Below, one piece after another: positions 33,362 through 41,854 of a DNA stretch of 64,000 nucleotides. Under the pieces are notes generated by a model. That model was not told the origin of the DNA and ran no database searches. It saw only the letters and a program-made list of their open reading frames with translations. Both the position numbers and the translations under genes were made by a program. This DNA comes from DATJUF01 sp035524095 (GTDB lineage Bacteria > Desulfobacterota > Binatia > Binatales > Binataceae). The number at the start of each line of letters is the position of its first letter. Position 1 is the stretch's first letter. The DNA is taken from assembly GCA_035524095.1 (NCBI GenBank), contig DATKPK010000264.1, positions 20,386 to 84,385 of the forward strand. The letters are read 5' to 3'.

Positions 33362-35005
33362 TTAACGCATCATGAACTCAGGACTACCCAGTATAAGTGG
33401 TGCGCGCAGATTGGGTGGCGCGCCCTCGATCACCTCGGCGGTCCGTGGCGAGAAGAGGTCGCCGAGAGTTATCGCGAGTTGCGCCGGCTCGGGCGCAGAA
33501 GTTTCGTCTGTCGCAAATGCGGCTGTCCTGAAACTCGGCATTCGAGTTTCCGGATCAACCGGGTGCCCCAGTTGCAGGCGGCCCTTGCCGAGCGCTGTCG
33601 CGAAGCTGAGCCTCAGCATCATCGCATCGGGATTGAGCCACGCTTCGGTGGTGTTCTTGTAGCCGTCGGGAGTTTGGCAGCCATAGAGCGGCATGCCGAG
33701 AGCGGCCATCGTGCCCGCCAGTGGATTGACGTTGAGCACCTGCGCGTCGGTCGCACGCGCGGCCGAGATTACGTATTCGTAGGGCGTCTTGAACTTGTTA
33801 CTGTAGTTGCGTTTATCCCAAAACTCGCCGCTGCCGAAAACAACTTCCAGCACGTCCCGGATATTTCCGTCGCTTGCGAGATAGCGCGCTGCCATTCGCT
33901 CAACAAGAGCGGGCGGCGGATCGTCGGCGACGAAATACTGCGCGAGTTCGTAACTAAGATGATTGGCGGTCGCTTGGCTTCGCGCGAGTATGTCGAGTGC
34001 TTCCTCGCCTTCACCCAGGCCGCGTCCTTCAATCTCACGGCCAAGAAAAATCTTGTCGCCAAAGTCATGACGCCGGCCGTAAAACATAAAGCCATACTGG
34101 CCAGCCATATTCTGCATTTGCTCCGATCTTGGACGTGATCCACCCTGGGCTTGACCCTGATGCCGCCGTCCCGCACCAGCGAATCGGAACGGACGGATTC
34201 CAAATAGCTTCGGAAACATGCCACTGAAATTGCTTCGATGCGGGTGTGGCGGAGCACTTTCGCCTACCGCTGTTCCCTCGCGCTGAATACTCCAACCGGT
34301 CAGGATATGCGCCAAGGCGATCACATCTTGTTGCGTATAACCGCCGTTCACGCCGAGTGTGTGAAGCTCCATTACCTCGCGCGCGTAATTCTCATTTATG
34401 CCATCGAACTTCCCGTGGCTTCCGGGTGCGTCTGGCGCTGTGTTCTGCCAATTATCGAGATAGAACAGCATTGCCGGATGATGGGCAGTTGCACCGAGCA
34501 GATCGCGAAAGCGGCCCATCGTATGCGGTCTGATCGCCTCCTCTTCAAATGCGCCGGTCCAGATTGAGCAAAGGCCTTTCCATGCGAAGATGTTGAAATG
34601 ATTGAACCAAAAGGCCGCCATCACTTCTTGTAATTGCCGCGGCCCGTACAGGGCGCGAATAATCCGCGCCTGCACCGCTTCCATCATCACTACCTTGGCC
34701 TCGCGCCGCGCCTCCTGCTTGGCCACCGTGTCGCCCTTCTGAATTTGACGAATCGGCTGCTGGAACTCTTGAAATAGCTGAACCGGAGTCATCCTGAGAG
34801 TTGGCATCGCATCGATCCGCTGTTGCAGTTCCGGTGGCTCGGGAATTGATGCCGGATCGAGCTGGCGCTCGATATATGCCTGGACGCCCATATTCCCTAT
34901 CACGTCGCTATCACCCGGGCGTGGTCCGAAGCCGATTCGATTCAGCAGATGGATCGCCCGTTGATTTTCGGCGATCGGATTTGTGTATGTCTGCTCGGTG
35001 GCCAA
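33362..35005 (-). CDS. DUF1800 domain-containing protein
   Basis: 547 residues. The start AIHLLNRIGFGPRPGDSDVI and the motif MAAFWFNHFNIFAWKG are diagnostic of DUF1800; ENYAREVMELHTLGVNGGYTQQ and VIALAHILTGWSI follow. The C-terminal half holds NKFKTPYEYVISAARATDAQ and GMPLYGCQTPDGY. There is no signal peptide although its DUF1501 partner is Tat-exported, so it may be carried along or work in the cytoplasm. The start is taken as TTG 35005; no good ribosome site was seen, so the true N-terminus could differ slightly. Confidence 0.93.
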   Translation of the reverse strand: MATEQTYTNPIAENQRAIHLLNRIGFGPRPGDSDVIGNMGVQAYIERQLDPASIPEPPELQQRIDAMPTLRMTPVQLFQEFQQPIRQIQKGDTVAKQEARREAKVVMMEAVQARIIRALYGPRQLQEVMAAFWFNHFNIFAWKGLCSIWTGAFEEEAIRPHTMGRFRDLLGATAHHPAMLFYLDNWQNTAPDAPGSHGKFDGINENYAREVMELHTLGVNGGYTQQDVIALAHILTGWSIQREGTAVGESAPPHPHRSNFSGMFPKLFGIRPFRFAGAGRRHQGQAQGGSRPRSEQMQNMAGQYGFMFYGRRHDFGDKIFLGREIEGRGLGEGEEALDILARSQATANHLSYELAQYFVADDPPPALVERMAARYLASDGNIRDVLEVVFGSGEFWDKRNYSNKFKTPYEYVISAARATDAQVLNVNPLAGTMAALGMPLYGCQTPDGYKNTTEAWLNPDAMMLRLSFATALGKGRLQLGHPVDPETRMPSFRTAAFATDETSAPEPAQLAITLGDLFSPRTAEVIEGAPPNLRAPLILGSPEFMMR

Positions 35006-35031
35006 TGTAATGAAGGAACTCGAAGAGTAGC

Positions 35032-35051
35032 TACTAACTAAGATACTAACT
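35032..35051. repeat. Two direct repeats upstream of DUF1800
   Basis: TACTAACT occurs at 35032-35039 and again at 35044-35051, twelve bases apart start to start, about 30-45 bp upstream of the DUF1800 start codon. Spacing near one helical turn fits a dimeric operator, but the element is short. Confidence 0.3.
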
Positions 35052-35214
35052 GGCTATTGATTGGATAACGGTTCTATCGGATTTCCAGACGGTCGCTGCG
35101 AAAAAAAGCGTTGATACGGTGCCATGATCGCACATCGGCGTTTCAGTGCTCGTCGCAGTGTCTTGCTCCATCGACCTTCAAGCCAGCTCATCATCTATCG
35201 GGCCGTTGCGAGGC

Positions 35215-35619
35215 TTAGCGGCACCAACGATGATGAACGTTGTCCCAGCGCTGATGATTGAATACATACTCATCATGCACGAAGCCGTTGGGATGATCCC
35301 TGAACGAATCAGCGACGCGTGGATGTGCCCATATGTACTCGCGGAGTCCCGGATGAGCCGCTAGATAACCCGGATTGTCGATCAGGCGGGGATCGGCCGA
35401 AAGTTGTTGCCGTATTTCCGGGTGACTATCGAAATAATTATTGAAGTCGGCAACGTAAGGATGATTATCGGCGTATCGAACAGGGTAACCATTTGGCGGA
35501 CGGTAGAAACGGTAACTGGTGGATTGCGGCCATGTCTGCATAAAGCCCTGCGCCATCGCGGGAAGAGCGAGGCTTCCAGTAAAAAGCGCCGCCGAAACGA
35601 TTGTGAACAAGCGTTTCAT
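35215..35619 (-). CDS. Small secreted protein with His-Pro repeats
   Basis: 134 residues, start ATG 35619 behind a perfect AGGAGG. A signal peptide (RLFTIVSAALFTGSLALPAMA) is followed by repeats of the pattern SHPEIRQQLSADPRLIDNPG, AAHPGLREYI and AHPRVADSFRDHP, each about 10 residues. Such 'HP-x-L' tandem motifs recur in uncharacterised exported proteins. Function unknown. It stands alone, in the direction of DUF1800. Confidence 0.75.
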   Translation of the reverse strand: MKRLFTIVSAALFTGSLALPAMAQGFMQTWPQSTSYRFYRPPNGYPVRYADNHPYVADFNNYFDSHPEIRQQLSADPRLIDNPGYLAAHPGLREYIWAHPRVADSFRDHPNGFVHDEYVFNHQRWDNVHHRWCR

Positions 35620-35754
35620 TTCAATGACCTCCTATCATTTGATACGCAGCAGCAACCAGGGGGTTTCAGTCTGAAGCCCGTTCGGCACCCAGTCCCCTCG
35701 TCAGTCGTCCGGACAGGCTTGCACGCCAACGGCAAAAGGTTAGGCTGAGTCCGG

Positions 35755-36201
35755 ATGCCTGCGTCAAAGCGCACATACCCTCAGCAGGTTGGAGGAGCGC
35801 TGCATGGAATTCTTGCCCAACTCGATTCTGGCGGACGCTTCGACCTGATCCGGCTGATCAGAATCTGGCCTGAAACGGTTGGCGATGTGATCGCTCGACG
35901 CACCGAAGTAGCGAGCGTCAAATTTCACACCGCCGTTGTCAAAGTCAGGGGCGCGATGTGGATTCAGGAACTCAACCTGATGAAGCCGCAAATTCTCAAC
36001 CGGCTGCGCGAGGCCCTCGCTGACGATTCGGTGCGCGATTTGCGCTTCGTGATGGGCAAGTTGAGCCGGCGCGAGCATCCTCGTCTCCGCGCCGTCCCGC
36101 GCGCTCCCCGGCACGCCATTGAACTACCCGAACTCAAGGACCCTGAACTTAGGCGAGCGTTTGCCAATCTCATTGAAGCGTGGGGCCGTGCCTGCCGCTA
36201 G
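35755..36201 (+). CDS. DUF721/DciA-like protein
   Basis: 148 residues. The DUF721 core is present: RLIRIWPETVGDVIARRTEV, then TAVVKVRGAMWIQELNLMKP and ILNRLREALADDSVRDLRFV. DciA proteins load the replicative helicase in bacteria lacking DnaC/DnaI. The C-terminal third (RAFANLIEAWGRACR) is a short helix. In many genomes such genes sit near the origin; here a parS site lies 5.7 kb to the right, a hint only. Assignment to the family is good, equivalence to DciA is inference. Confidence 0.8.
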   Translation: MPASKRTYPQQVGGALHGILAQLDSGGRFDLIRLIRIWPETVGDVIARRTEVASVKFHTAVVKVRGAMWIQELNLMKPQILNRLREALADDSVRDLRFVMGKLSRREHPRLRAVPRAPRHAIELPELKDPELRRAFANLIEAWGRACR

Positions 36202-36693
36202 ACCGGGCTTTTCCTGACATCGCGTTCCTTCTCCGTCCGAAGGGCCGGCAAAAGCAGAGAGTGGACCTCGTGACCGAGTAGCCTGATAACCGGTCTGAGA
36301 ACCACTATTCTCCTCGGTCACATCTGCCGAAATAGATGGTTGTCCACAAACCTTAACGGCAGATCGGATTCAAACCTCGCCAAGCTGGTGCCCACCTCGG
36401 GTGCACAAGCCCCACCATGGCGTCGATCCCGCGTTCAGCCACGCGCGTGATTTAGCTCAGAATTCAAGACGCTGCGGCTGTTGCGGTGCGTCTGCATAGC
36501 TAGGTTTGAAATAGTTAGAATGAATCAGGCGAACATTAATAGAAAAGCCGTCAACAGCATGATATGTTGTTATGAACAGGCCCGTCCACACTACCCATAG
36601 TATGTCGTGCTTGACACATTCAGCTCTCCGGTAATACTTGAAAGCCACTAGGCACACATCAATTGCAAGCGGCGGTGGGGAAGGGGCGACCAA
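36202..36693. other. Intergenic region upstream of nrdJ
   Basis: 492 bp between the DUF721 gene and nrdJ. It holds a candidate sigma-70 promoter near 36611-36638 and a GTGCCC/GGGTGCAC-like hairpin near 36388-36402. I looked for a cobalamin riboswitch, expected for B12-dependent reductase genes, and did not find the conserved boxes. Confidence 0.5.
36611..36638 (+). promoter_or_regulatory. Candidate sigma-70 promoter of nrdJ
   Basis: A perfect -35 TTGACA (36611-36616) is followed after 16 bases by AATACT (36633-36638), which matches the -10 consensus at four of six positions. The start of transcription would lie roughly 45-50 bp before the nrdJ ATG, in a locally A+T-rich stretch. Confidence 0.45.
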
Positions 36694-39531
36694 ATGGCGC
36701 AGAGCATCGAAAGACCAGAGATTCGCATAGGGACGGAGGCTCGAGGCCAGGACCGCGAGGGTGGGCGTCAGCAAACGATTACGGCAGGCCGCGGCCTCAC
36801 GATCGAGCGCTACTTCACTCGGCCGGGCGTCGATCCGATGGCCGAAGTGGAATGGGATTTACGCTCCGCCCTAATCTCTGGTGAGGACGGCCGTGTGGTC
36901 TTCGAGCAACGCGACGTCGAGGTGCCTCGGATTTGGTCGCAGACCGCCACCAATGTGGTCGTATCGAAGTATTTTCGTGGCCCTCTTGGCAGTCCTCGTC
37001 GTGAAACCAGCGTGCGTCAGCTTATCGCCCGGGTCGTCGATACGATCAGTGCATGGGGCGAGCGCCAGTATTATTTTGCTTCCGATTCCGATCGCGAAAG
37101 CTTCAAGGCCGAACTAACCTATCTGCTCCTTCATCAGCAGGCCGCCTTCAACAGTCCGGTCTATTTCAACGTCGGTATCGAATCGAAGCCGCAATGCTCG
37201 GCCTGCTTCATCCTCAAAGTTGAGGACAGCATGGAATCTATTCTCGGCTGGTATCGCAATGAGGGGATGATTTTCAAAGGCGGCTCCGGCTCAGGAGTGA
37301 ATCTGTCGGCCTTGCGTTCGTGCCGGGAAAAGCTCTCGGCCGGCGGCACCGCGTCCGGACCGCTATCGTTCATGAAGGCCGCTGACGCCTCAGCTGGCGT
37401 GATCAAGTCGGGCGGCAAGACCCGCCGGGCGGCCAAGATGGTGGTCCTTAACGCCGACCATCCGGATGTTAAGGAGTTTATTACCTGCAAGGTCGACGAG
37501 GAAAAAAAAGCCTGGGCGCTGATCGAAGCGGGCTATGATGCCTCGCTGGACGGTGCGGCCTATAGCTCGGTCTTCTTCCAGAACGCTAACAATTCCGTTC
37601 GCGCCACCGACGACTTCATGCAGGCGGTGGTCGATGATGGCAACTGGCGCACTCACTTCATCAAGTCCGGCGAAGTCGCCGAGGAATTCCGCGCCCGTGA
37701 TCTGATCAAGATGATTGCTGAAGCGGCGTGGGCCTGCGGCGATCCGGGGATGCAGTTCGATACCACTATCAATTTGTGGCATACCTGCCCAAACTCCGGC
37801 CGGATCAATGCGTCGAATCCATGCAGCGAGTACATGCATCTCGATAACTCGGCCTGCAATCTGGCGTCGCTCAACCTGCTGACTTTTCTCGACGACAGCG
37901 GCGAATTCGATGTGAAGTCGTTTCGCCATGCTGTGGACGTGATGATCACGGCCCAGGACATCCTGGTCGATAATTCCTCGTATCCGACCGACGAGATCGG
38001 CCGCAACGCCCGCGATTTCCGCGAATTGGGCCTCGGCTACGCCAATCTCGGCGCCACTCTAATGGCGCTTGGGATGCCCTACGATTCCGATCAGGGCCGC
38101 AGCTACGCTGGTGCCATCACCGCTCTGATGACTGGCGAGGCCTATCTGCAGTCGGCGCGTGTCGCCGAAGCAATGGGTCCCTTTGAAGGTTACGCGCGCA
38201 ACCGTGAGCCAATGCTGCGCGTGATCGAACGTCATCGCGAGTACGCGCATAAGCTCGAAACCGCTTATGTGCCGTTGGACTTGCTGCGGGCGTCACGCGA
38301 GGCGTGGGACGACGCGCTCAAGCTTGGCCAACGCGCCGGTTATCGCAATTCGCAAGCAACGGTTATCGCGCCGACCGGCACCATCGCCTTCATGATGGAT
38401 TGCGACACCACCGGTATCGAACCCGACATCGCCCTGATCAAATACAAAAAGCTGGTCGGCGGCGGTATGCTCAAAATCGTCAACAACACGGTGCCGCGGG
38501 CACTCAAACGGCTCGGCTACGATTCGCGCGAGGTTCAGGAAATCGTCGAGTATCTCGACGAGCATGAGACGATTGAGGGCGCGCCCCATCTGCCAGATGC
38601 GCATCTGGCGATCTTCGATTGCGCCTTCAAACCGCGCTCCGGCTCGCGCACGATTCACTATCACGGCCATCTCAAGATGATGGGCGCGGTCCAGCCGTTC
38701 ATCTCAGGGGCTATCTCCAAAACCATCAACATGCCCGCCAGCGCCTCAGTTGAAGAAGTCGCCGAGGCCTATCTGACCGCATGGCGGCTAGGGCTGAAGG
38801 CGGTAGCAATCTATCGCGACGGCTCCAAGCGGACCCAGCCACTCAATACTGGCAAAGCGGCCGAAGCTGGCGATGCGCAAAAGAACGCGCTCGCGGCCGC
38901 AGCGATCGCCGCAACTGACGAGTTCCGGCCTTATCGTCGGAAGCTGCCTGACGAACGCCGCTCAATTACCCACAAGTTCGATATCGCCGGCCATGAAGGC
39001 TACTTGACAGTTGGGATGTATGAAGACGGCACGCCCGGCGAGATTTTCGTCTCGATGTCGAAACAGGGTTCAACAATCTCCGGGCTGATGGATTCCTTCG
39101 CGACAGCAATCTCGTACGCGCTCCAATACGGTGTGCCACTACAGTTCCTGGTAGACAAATTCGCCCACATGCGCTTTGAGCCGTCGGGCTTCACTAAGAA
39201 CCCGCAAATCCCGTACGCGAAGTCGATTGTTGACTATTTGTTTCGATGGCTCGCCTCGAAGTTTCTCGACGAACAGGCCAAACAGGAAGTGGGTGTAGTT
39301 GCCCCGCTATCTACCCTAGCCGAAACTCCAGCGCCGTCGCGCATGGCTCTCGCGCCTGCAAGTAATTCGCTCAGCGGCGATGATAACGGCAAGAGCTCTG
39401 AAGCGAGCTTGCGCGCTGCGTTTATCAATCAAGCGGACGCACCGCCGTGCCCGGACTGCGGATGCATCATGGTGCGTAATGGCACCTGCTACAAATGCAT
39501 GAATTGTGGAGCAACCAGCGGATGTTCGTGA
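36694..39531 (+). CDS. nrdJ: Vitamin B12-dependent (class II) ribonucleotide reductase
   Basis: 945 residues. It makes deoxynucleotides using adenosylcobalamin. Seen: AAFNSPVYFNVGIESKPQCS and CSACFILKVEDSM (first redox Cys), GGSGSGVNLSALRS, NASNPCSEYMHLDNSACNL (radical-site Asn, Cys and Glu), TVIAPTGTIAFMMDCDTTGI and TINMPASASVEEVAEAY. The C-terminus has a zinc-ribbon-like tail CPDCGCIMVRNGTCYKCMNC carrying the reducible Cys. No class I or III gene is in the window. It has its own candidate promoter; the small gene 36 bp downstream is probably co-transcribed. Confidence 0.96.
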   Translation: MAQSIERPEIRIGTEARGQDREGGRQQTITAGRGLTIERYFTRPGVDPMAEVEWDLRSALISGEDGRVVFEQRDVEVPRIWSQTATNVVVSKYFRGPLGSPRRETSVRQLIARVVDTISAWGERQYYFASDSDRESFKAELTYLLLHQQAAFNSPVYFNVGIESKPQCSACFILKVEDSMESILGWYRNEGMIFKGGSGSGVNLSALRSCREKLSAGGTASGPLSFMKAADASAGVIKSGGKTRRAAKMVVLNADHPDVKEFITCKVDEEKKAWALIEAGYDASLDGAAYSSVFFQNANNSVRATDDFMQAVVDDGNWRTHFIKSGEVAEEFRARDLIKMIAEAAWACGDPGMQFDTTINLWHTCPNSGRINASNPCSEYMHLDNSACNLASLNLLTFLDDSGEFDVKSFRHAVDVMITAQDILVDNSSYPTDEIGRNARDFRELGLGYANLGATLMALGMPYDSDQGRSYAGAITALMTGEAYLQSARVAEAMGPFEGYARNREPMLRVIERHREYAHKLETAYVPLDLLRASREAWDDALKLGQRAGYRNSQATVIAPTGTIAFMMDCDTTGIEPDIALIKYKKLVGGGMLKIVNNTVPRALKRLGYDSREVQEIVEYLDEHETIEGAPHLPDAHLAIFDCAFKPRSGSRTIHYHGHLKMMGAVQPFISGAISKTINMPASASVEEVAEAYLTAWRLGLKAVAIYRDGSKRTQPLNTGKAAEAGDAQKNALAAAAIAATDEFRPYRRKLPDERRSITHKFDIAGHEGYLTVGMYEDGTPGEIFVSMSKQGSTISGLMDSFATAISYALQYGVPLQFLVDKFAHMRFEPSGFTKNPQIPYAKSIVDYLFRWLASKFLDEQAKQEVGVVAPLSTLAETPAPSRMALAPASNSLSGDDNGKSSEASLRAAFINQADAPPCPDCGCIMVRNGTCYKCMNCGATSGCS

Positions 39532-39567
39532 ACTTTTCTTTGATTCTGGCGAATAGGGGGAAAGCGC

Positions 39568-39885
39568 ATGATCGAAGCAGGAGTGAAACTGGCCGAGACT
39601 CGCAGACGCTTGCGTGAATGCGAAGCTTTCGCGCTGCAAGTCAGGCTCGGCCACGATCTCAAAGACGGACCGATTCTAACCTCGGTCACCGATCAGCCGT
39701 TCGAGATGAGTTTCAAATGTTCGCGATGCGGCGTGACGCTGTGGTTTGAGGATAAAGGATCGCAACGATGGCGGCTGCACGCGGAATCGCGCGAGCACGG
39801 TGCGCAGATTTGCCGAGGACGCATCGTCGGCGAACCGATTGATCACCCGATAAGCACGGCTGTTGCCGGTGCCTCGCGACGTTGA
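39568..39885 (+). CDS. Small CxxC-containing protein downstream of nrdJ
   Basis: 105 residues, ATG 39568 with AGGGGGA well placed. A basic N-terminal helix (LAETRRRLRECEAF) is followed by FKCSRCGVTLWFEDKGSQRW, a single CxxC that could bind metal with the later Cys (QICRGRI) and a His. I recognise no family. The 36-bp distance from nrdJ suggests one transcript, and a role linked to nucleotide or B12 metabolism is possible but unproven. Confidence 0.62.
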   Translation: MIEAGVKLAETRRRLRECEAFALQVRLGHDLKDGPILTSVTDQPFEMSFKCSRCGVTLWFEDKGSQRWRLHAESREHGAQICRGRIVGEPIDHPISTAVAGASRR

Positions 39886-40185
39886 AAGTTCGGGTCAGAG
39901 ATGACGGGATTAGTGAAGTTCGGGATCGGCTTAAAGACTCAGGGCCTCGGAGGAGTGCCGTCGAAGGGGCGGATGGAGCGGCGGTCTGGCATGCGGAGGC
40001 GGTGACGGAATGGTGAGTGGGGCGGTTTAACGAGGTTCAAAGAGGTTGAGGCGGGCACCTCCTGGTCCGCTTTAACGAGTGTGGTGCGGGGCTGGCGGAT
40101 GCGGGGATGGCAGGGGGCTGGGACCTTCCCAGCCCCCAACTTCCTTAGTAAAGAAATCTGCCACAAAGGAGATTTTCAAAAATTG
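39886..40185. repeat. G+C-rich intergenic element, possibly a dispersed repeat
   Basis: About 300 bp, unlike its surroundings in purine bias on the plus strand. It contains TTTAACGAG twice (40027 and 40071 regions), repeated GAAGTTCGGG-like words at its left end, and a perfect 11-bp hairpin at its right end. The reverse strand resembles intergenic repeat elements I have seen in environmental genomes, but no terminal inverted repeats or coding potential were found. Homology elsewhere cannot be judged from one window. Confidence 0.4.
40113..40137 (+). terminator. Perfect 11-bp G+C-rich hairpin
   Basis: GGGGGCTGGGA (40113-40123), loop CCT, TCCCAGCCCCC (40127-40137). No T tract follows, so a classical intrinsic terminator is not certain. 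It lies about 48 bp before the SRPBCC start codon, where it could end the nrdJ transcript or protect mRNA. Confidence 0.55.
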
Positions 40186-40662
40186 ATGCGCATTCGGTGG
40201 CCGAGCGGGATGGAACCTGAGCATGCGCTGGTCCATGTGCACAATGAGATCGTAACTACTGCATCACCTGAACGCATCTGGCGGTCTCTTTGTCGAGCAA
40301 GCGCTTGGCCGCAATGGTACAGCAACTGTGCATGGCTCAATTTCCCCAACGGCGATGGCCCGGACCTCAAGCAGGATACTCATTTCGTCTGGAAGACTTT
40401 CGGCGCCACGGTGCGCAGCACGGTCGCGGTCTTCGATCCGATGCGAGAAATCGGCTGGGACGCTTATGCTATTGGCTTACGCGCCTTTCACGGCTGGCTG
40501 ATCGAGCCGCTCGATCAAGGCGGTTGCCGTATCGTTACCGAAGAAACTCAAAACGGCTCGCTGGTTTGGATCGCGCGATGGTATCTGCGCCGCGCGCTTT
40601 CCCGCCAGCACCAAAAATGGCTCGAGAGCCTCAGTAACGTCGCCACTAAAAGCTCATATTAA
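40186..40662 (+). CDS. SRPBCC (START-like) family protein
   Basis: 158 residues from ATG 40186, with AAAGGAG 14 bases upstream (a TTG one codon earlier is an alternative). The pattern HVHNEIVTTASPERIWRSL, then ASAWPQWYSNCAWLNFP, then VAVFDPMREIGWDAYAIGLR is the start and core of polyketide-cyclase/SRPBCC hydrophobic-ligand proteins, ending in the long C-terminal helix (LSRQHQKWLESLSNV). These bind lipids or aromatics. Ligand unknown. Confidence 0.78.
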   Translation: MRIRWPSGMEPEHALVHVHNEIVTTASPERIWRSLCRASAWPQWYSNCAWLNFPNGDGPDLKQDTHFVWKTFGATVRSTVAVFDPMREIGWDAYAIGLRAFHGWLIEPLDQGGCRIVTEETQNGSLVWIARWYLRRALSRQHQKWLESLSNVATKSSY

Positions 40663-40762
40663 TAGCCGCCACTTCGCGAGATTCCCAAGCGAAGCCCAAC
40701 TGGCCGGCCGATCCGCACTATATCTTCGACGACCACCCTACTTCGAGATAATCACGATCATT

Positions 40763-40788
40763 TGAAGTTATCGTGTGAAGTTATCGTG
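40763..40788. repeat. Perfect 13-bp tandem duplication at the esterase stop codon
   Basis: TGAAGTTATCGTG occurs twice back to back (40763-40775 and 40776-40788). The esterase reading frame ends inside the second copy as read on the minus strand (HDNFTR then stop), so the duplication sets the C-terminus. Confidence 0.8.
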
Positions 40789-41745
40789 CAATGCACGCTT
40801 GAGCGCGTTGTCGCGGTCGGCCTTGAATTGCTTTGAGACCTTCGCTGAAGGAGCGAACAGGTCAAACCCATGGAACGCCCCTGGATAGACGTGGAGCTCA
40901 GTCGGCACGCCCGCCTGAATCAAGCGCTGAGCGTATTCGATATTCTCGTCGACAAACAAATCAAGTGCGCCAACCGGAATGTAAGCCGGTGGTAGCTTGC
41001 TCAAATCGGTAGCCCGCGACGCTGCTGCGTAAGGCGACACGTCCGCGCCGCCGCCGTCACGTCCCAGATACGCCTTCCAACCGAGTCGATTGCTCTCGCG
41101 ATGCCACATTCGCGGGTCAGTAATCGCATAACTGGCTGGGGTTACATTGCGATCATCGATCATCGGGTAGATGAGCAGTTGGAAAGCGACCGGCACTTCG
41201 CCGCGATCGCGAACCATCAGTGCCAGTCCCGCAGCCAGGCCACCGCCGCCGCTGGCGCCGCCGATCGCGATCCGCGACCGCTCAACGCCGAGTTCGTCGG
41301 CGTGCCCGAACAGCCATTTCAACCCGGCATAACAATCCTCCACCGGAGCAGGAAACGGATGTTCCGGCGCTAAACGATAGTCGACCGATACTGCCACGCA
41401 ACCGATTCTACTCACCAGTTGCTTCATGAGCCGGTCGTCTTGCTCGATATCGCCCATTACGTAACCACCGCCATGAATCCATAACAGAGCGGGAAGCTTG
41501 CTCGGCTGATCGATTGGCCGATAGGAGCGGACCCGAACCGCAGGGTCGTCCTTTCGTGAACCGGGAACGAAATGATCCTGGCTGGTTACACCCTCGACCG
41601 GAGGCATAGACGCCAGCAGCGAGGTCACCATTTTATTCATCTTGATCCGGGCCGTTGGAATGTCATTGAGATCGAGAGGACGGTCAGTCGGCAACTTGTC
41701 CACTACAACTCGCAGCTCAGGGTCTATTTGGTCTACGAAATTCAT
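40768..41745 (-). CDS. Alpha/beta-hydrolase esterase, hormone-sensitive-lipase family
   Basis: 325 residues. The oxyanion motif HGGGYVMGDIEQDDRLM and the family signature VDYRLAPEHPFPAPVEDCYAG are present. The nucleophile elbow reads GGASGGGGLAAGLA where relatives have GDSAGG, so the Asp before Ser is Ala while the Ser is kept. A catalytic Asp in VGALDLFVDE and a His in YPGAFHGFD complete the triad. It should hydrolyse carboxylic esters in the cytoplasm. Its C-terminus is set by a 13-bp tandem duplication. Confidence 0.9.
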   Translation of the reverse strand: MNFVDQIDPELRVVVDKLPTDRPLDLNDIPTARIKMNKMVTSLLASMPPVEGVTSQDHFVPGSRKDDPAVRVRSYRPIDQPSKLPALLWIHGGGYVMGDIEQDDRLMKQLVSRIGCVAVSVDYRLAPEHPFPAPVEDCYAGLKWLFGHADELGVERSRIAIGGASGGGGLAAGLALMVRDRGEVPVAFQLLIYPMIDDRNVTPASYAITDPRMWHRESNRLGWKAYLGRDGGGADVSPYAAASRATDLSKLPPAYIPVGALDLFVDENIEYAQRLIQAGVPTELHVYPGAFHGFDLFAPSAKVSKQFKADRDNALKRALHDNFTR

Positions 41746-41854
41746 CGTCCATCTCCCTCACACGCTTCGATGACGTGGCCGAGTTTATGCCACGATTCGC
41801 GCAGGATATAAACTCTAAGGGTCGGCGAAATAGCATTGGGGCGGAACCAACACG

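Noticed and set aside
36361..36420. tRNA-like T-arm (GGATTCAAACCTC)
   Set aside because: No matching acceptor, D or anticodon stems at tRNA distances; a random resemblance.
36202..36693. Possible cobalamin riboswitch before nrdJ
   Set aside because: The conserved B12-box and surrounding core elements were not found on either strand.
36457..36774. Minus-strand 105-codon frame upstream of and overlapping nrdJ
   Set aside because: It covers the A+T-rich promoter region and the nrdJ start in antisense, has no ribosome site and no recognisable sequence; I leave it out though its middle part looks hydrophobic.
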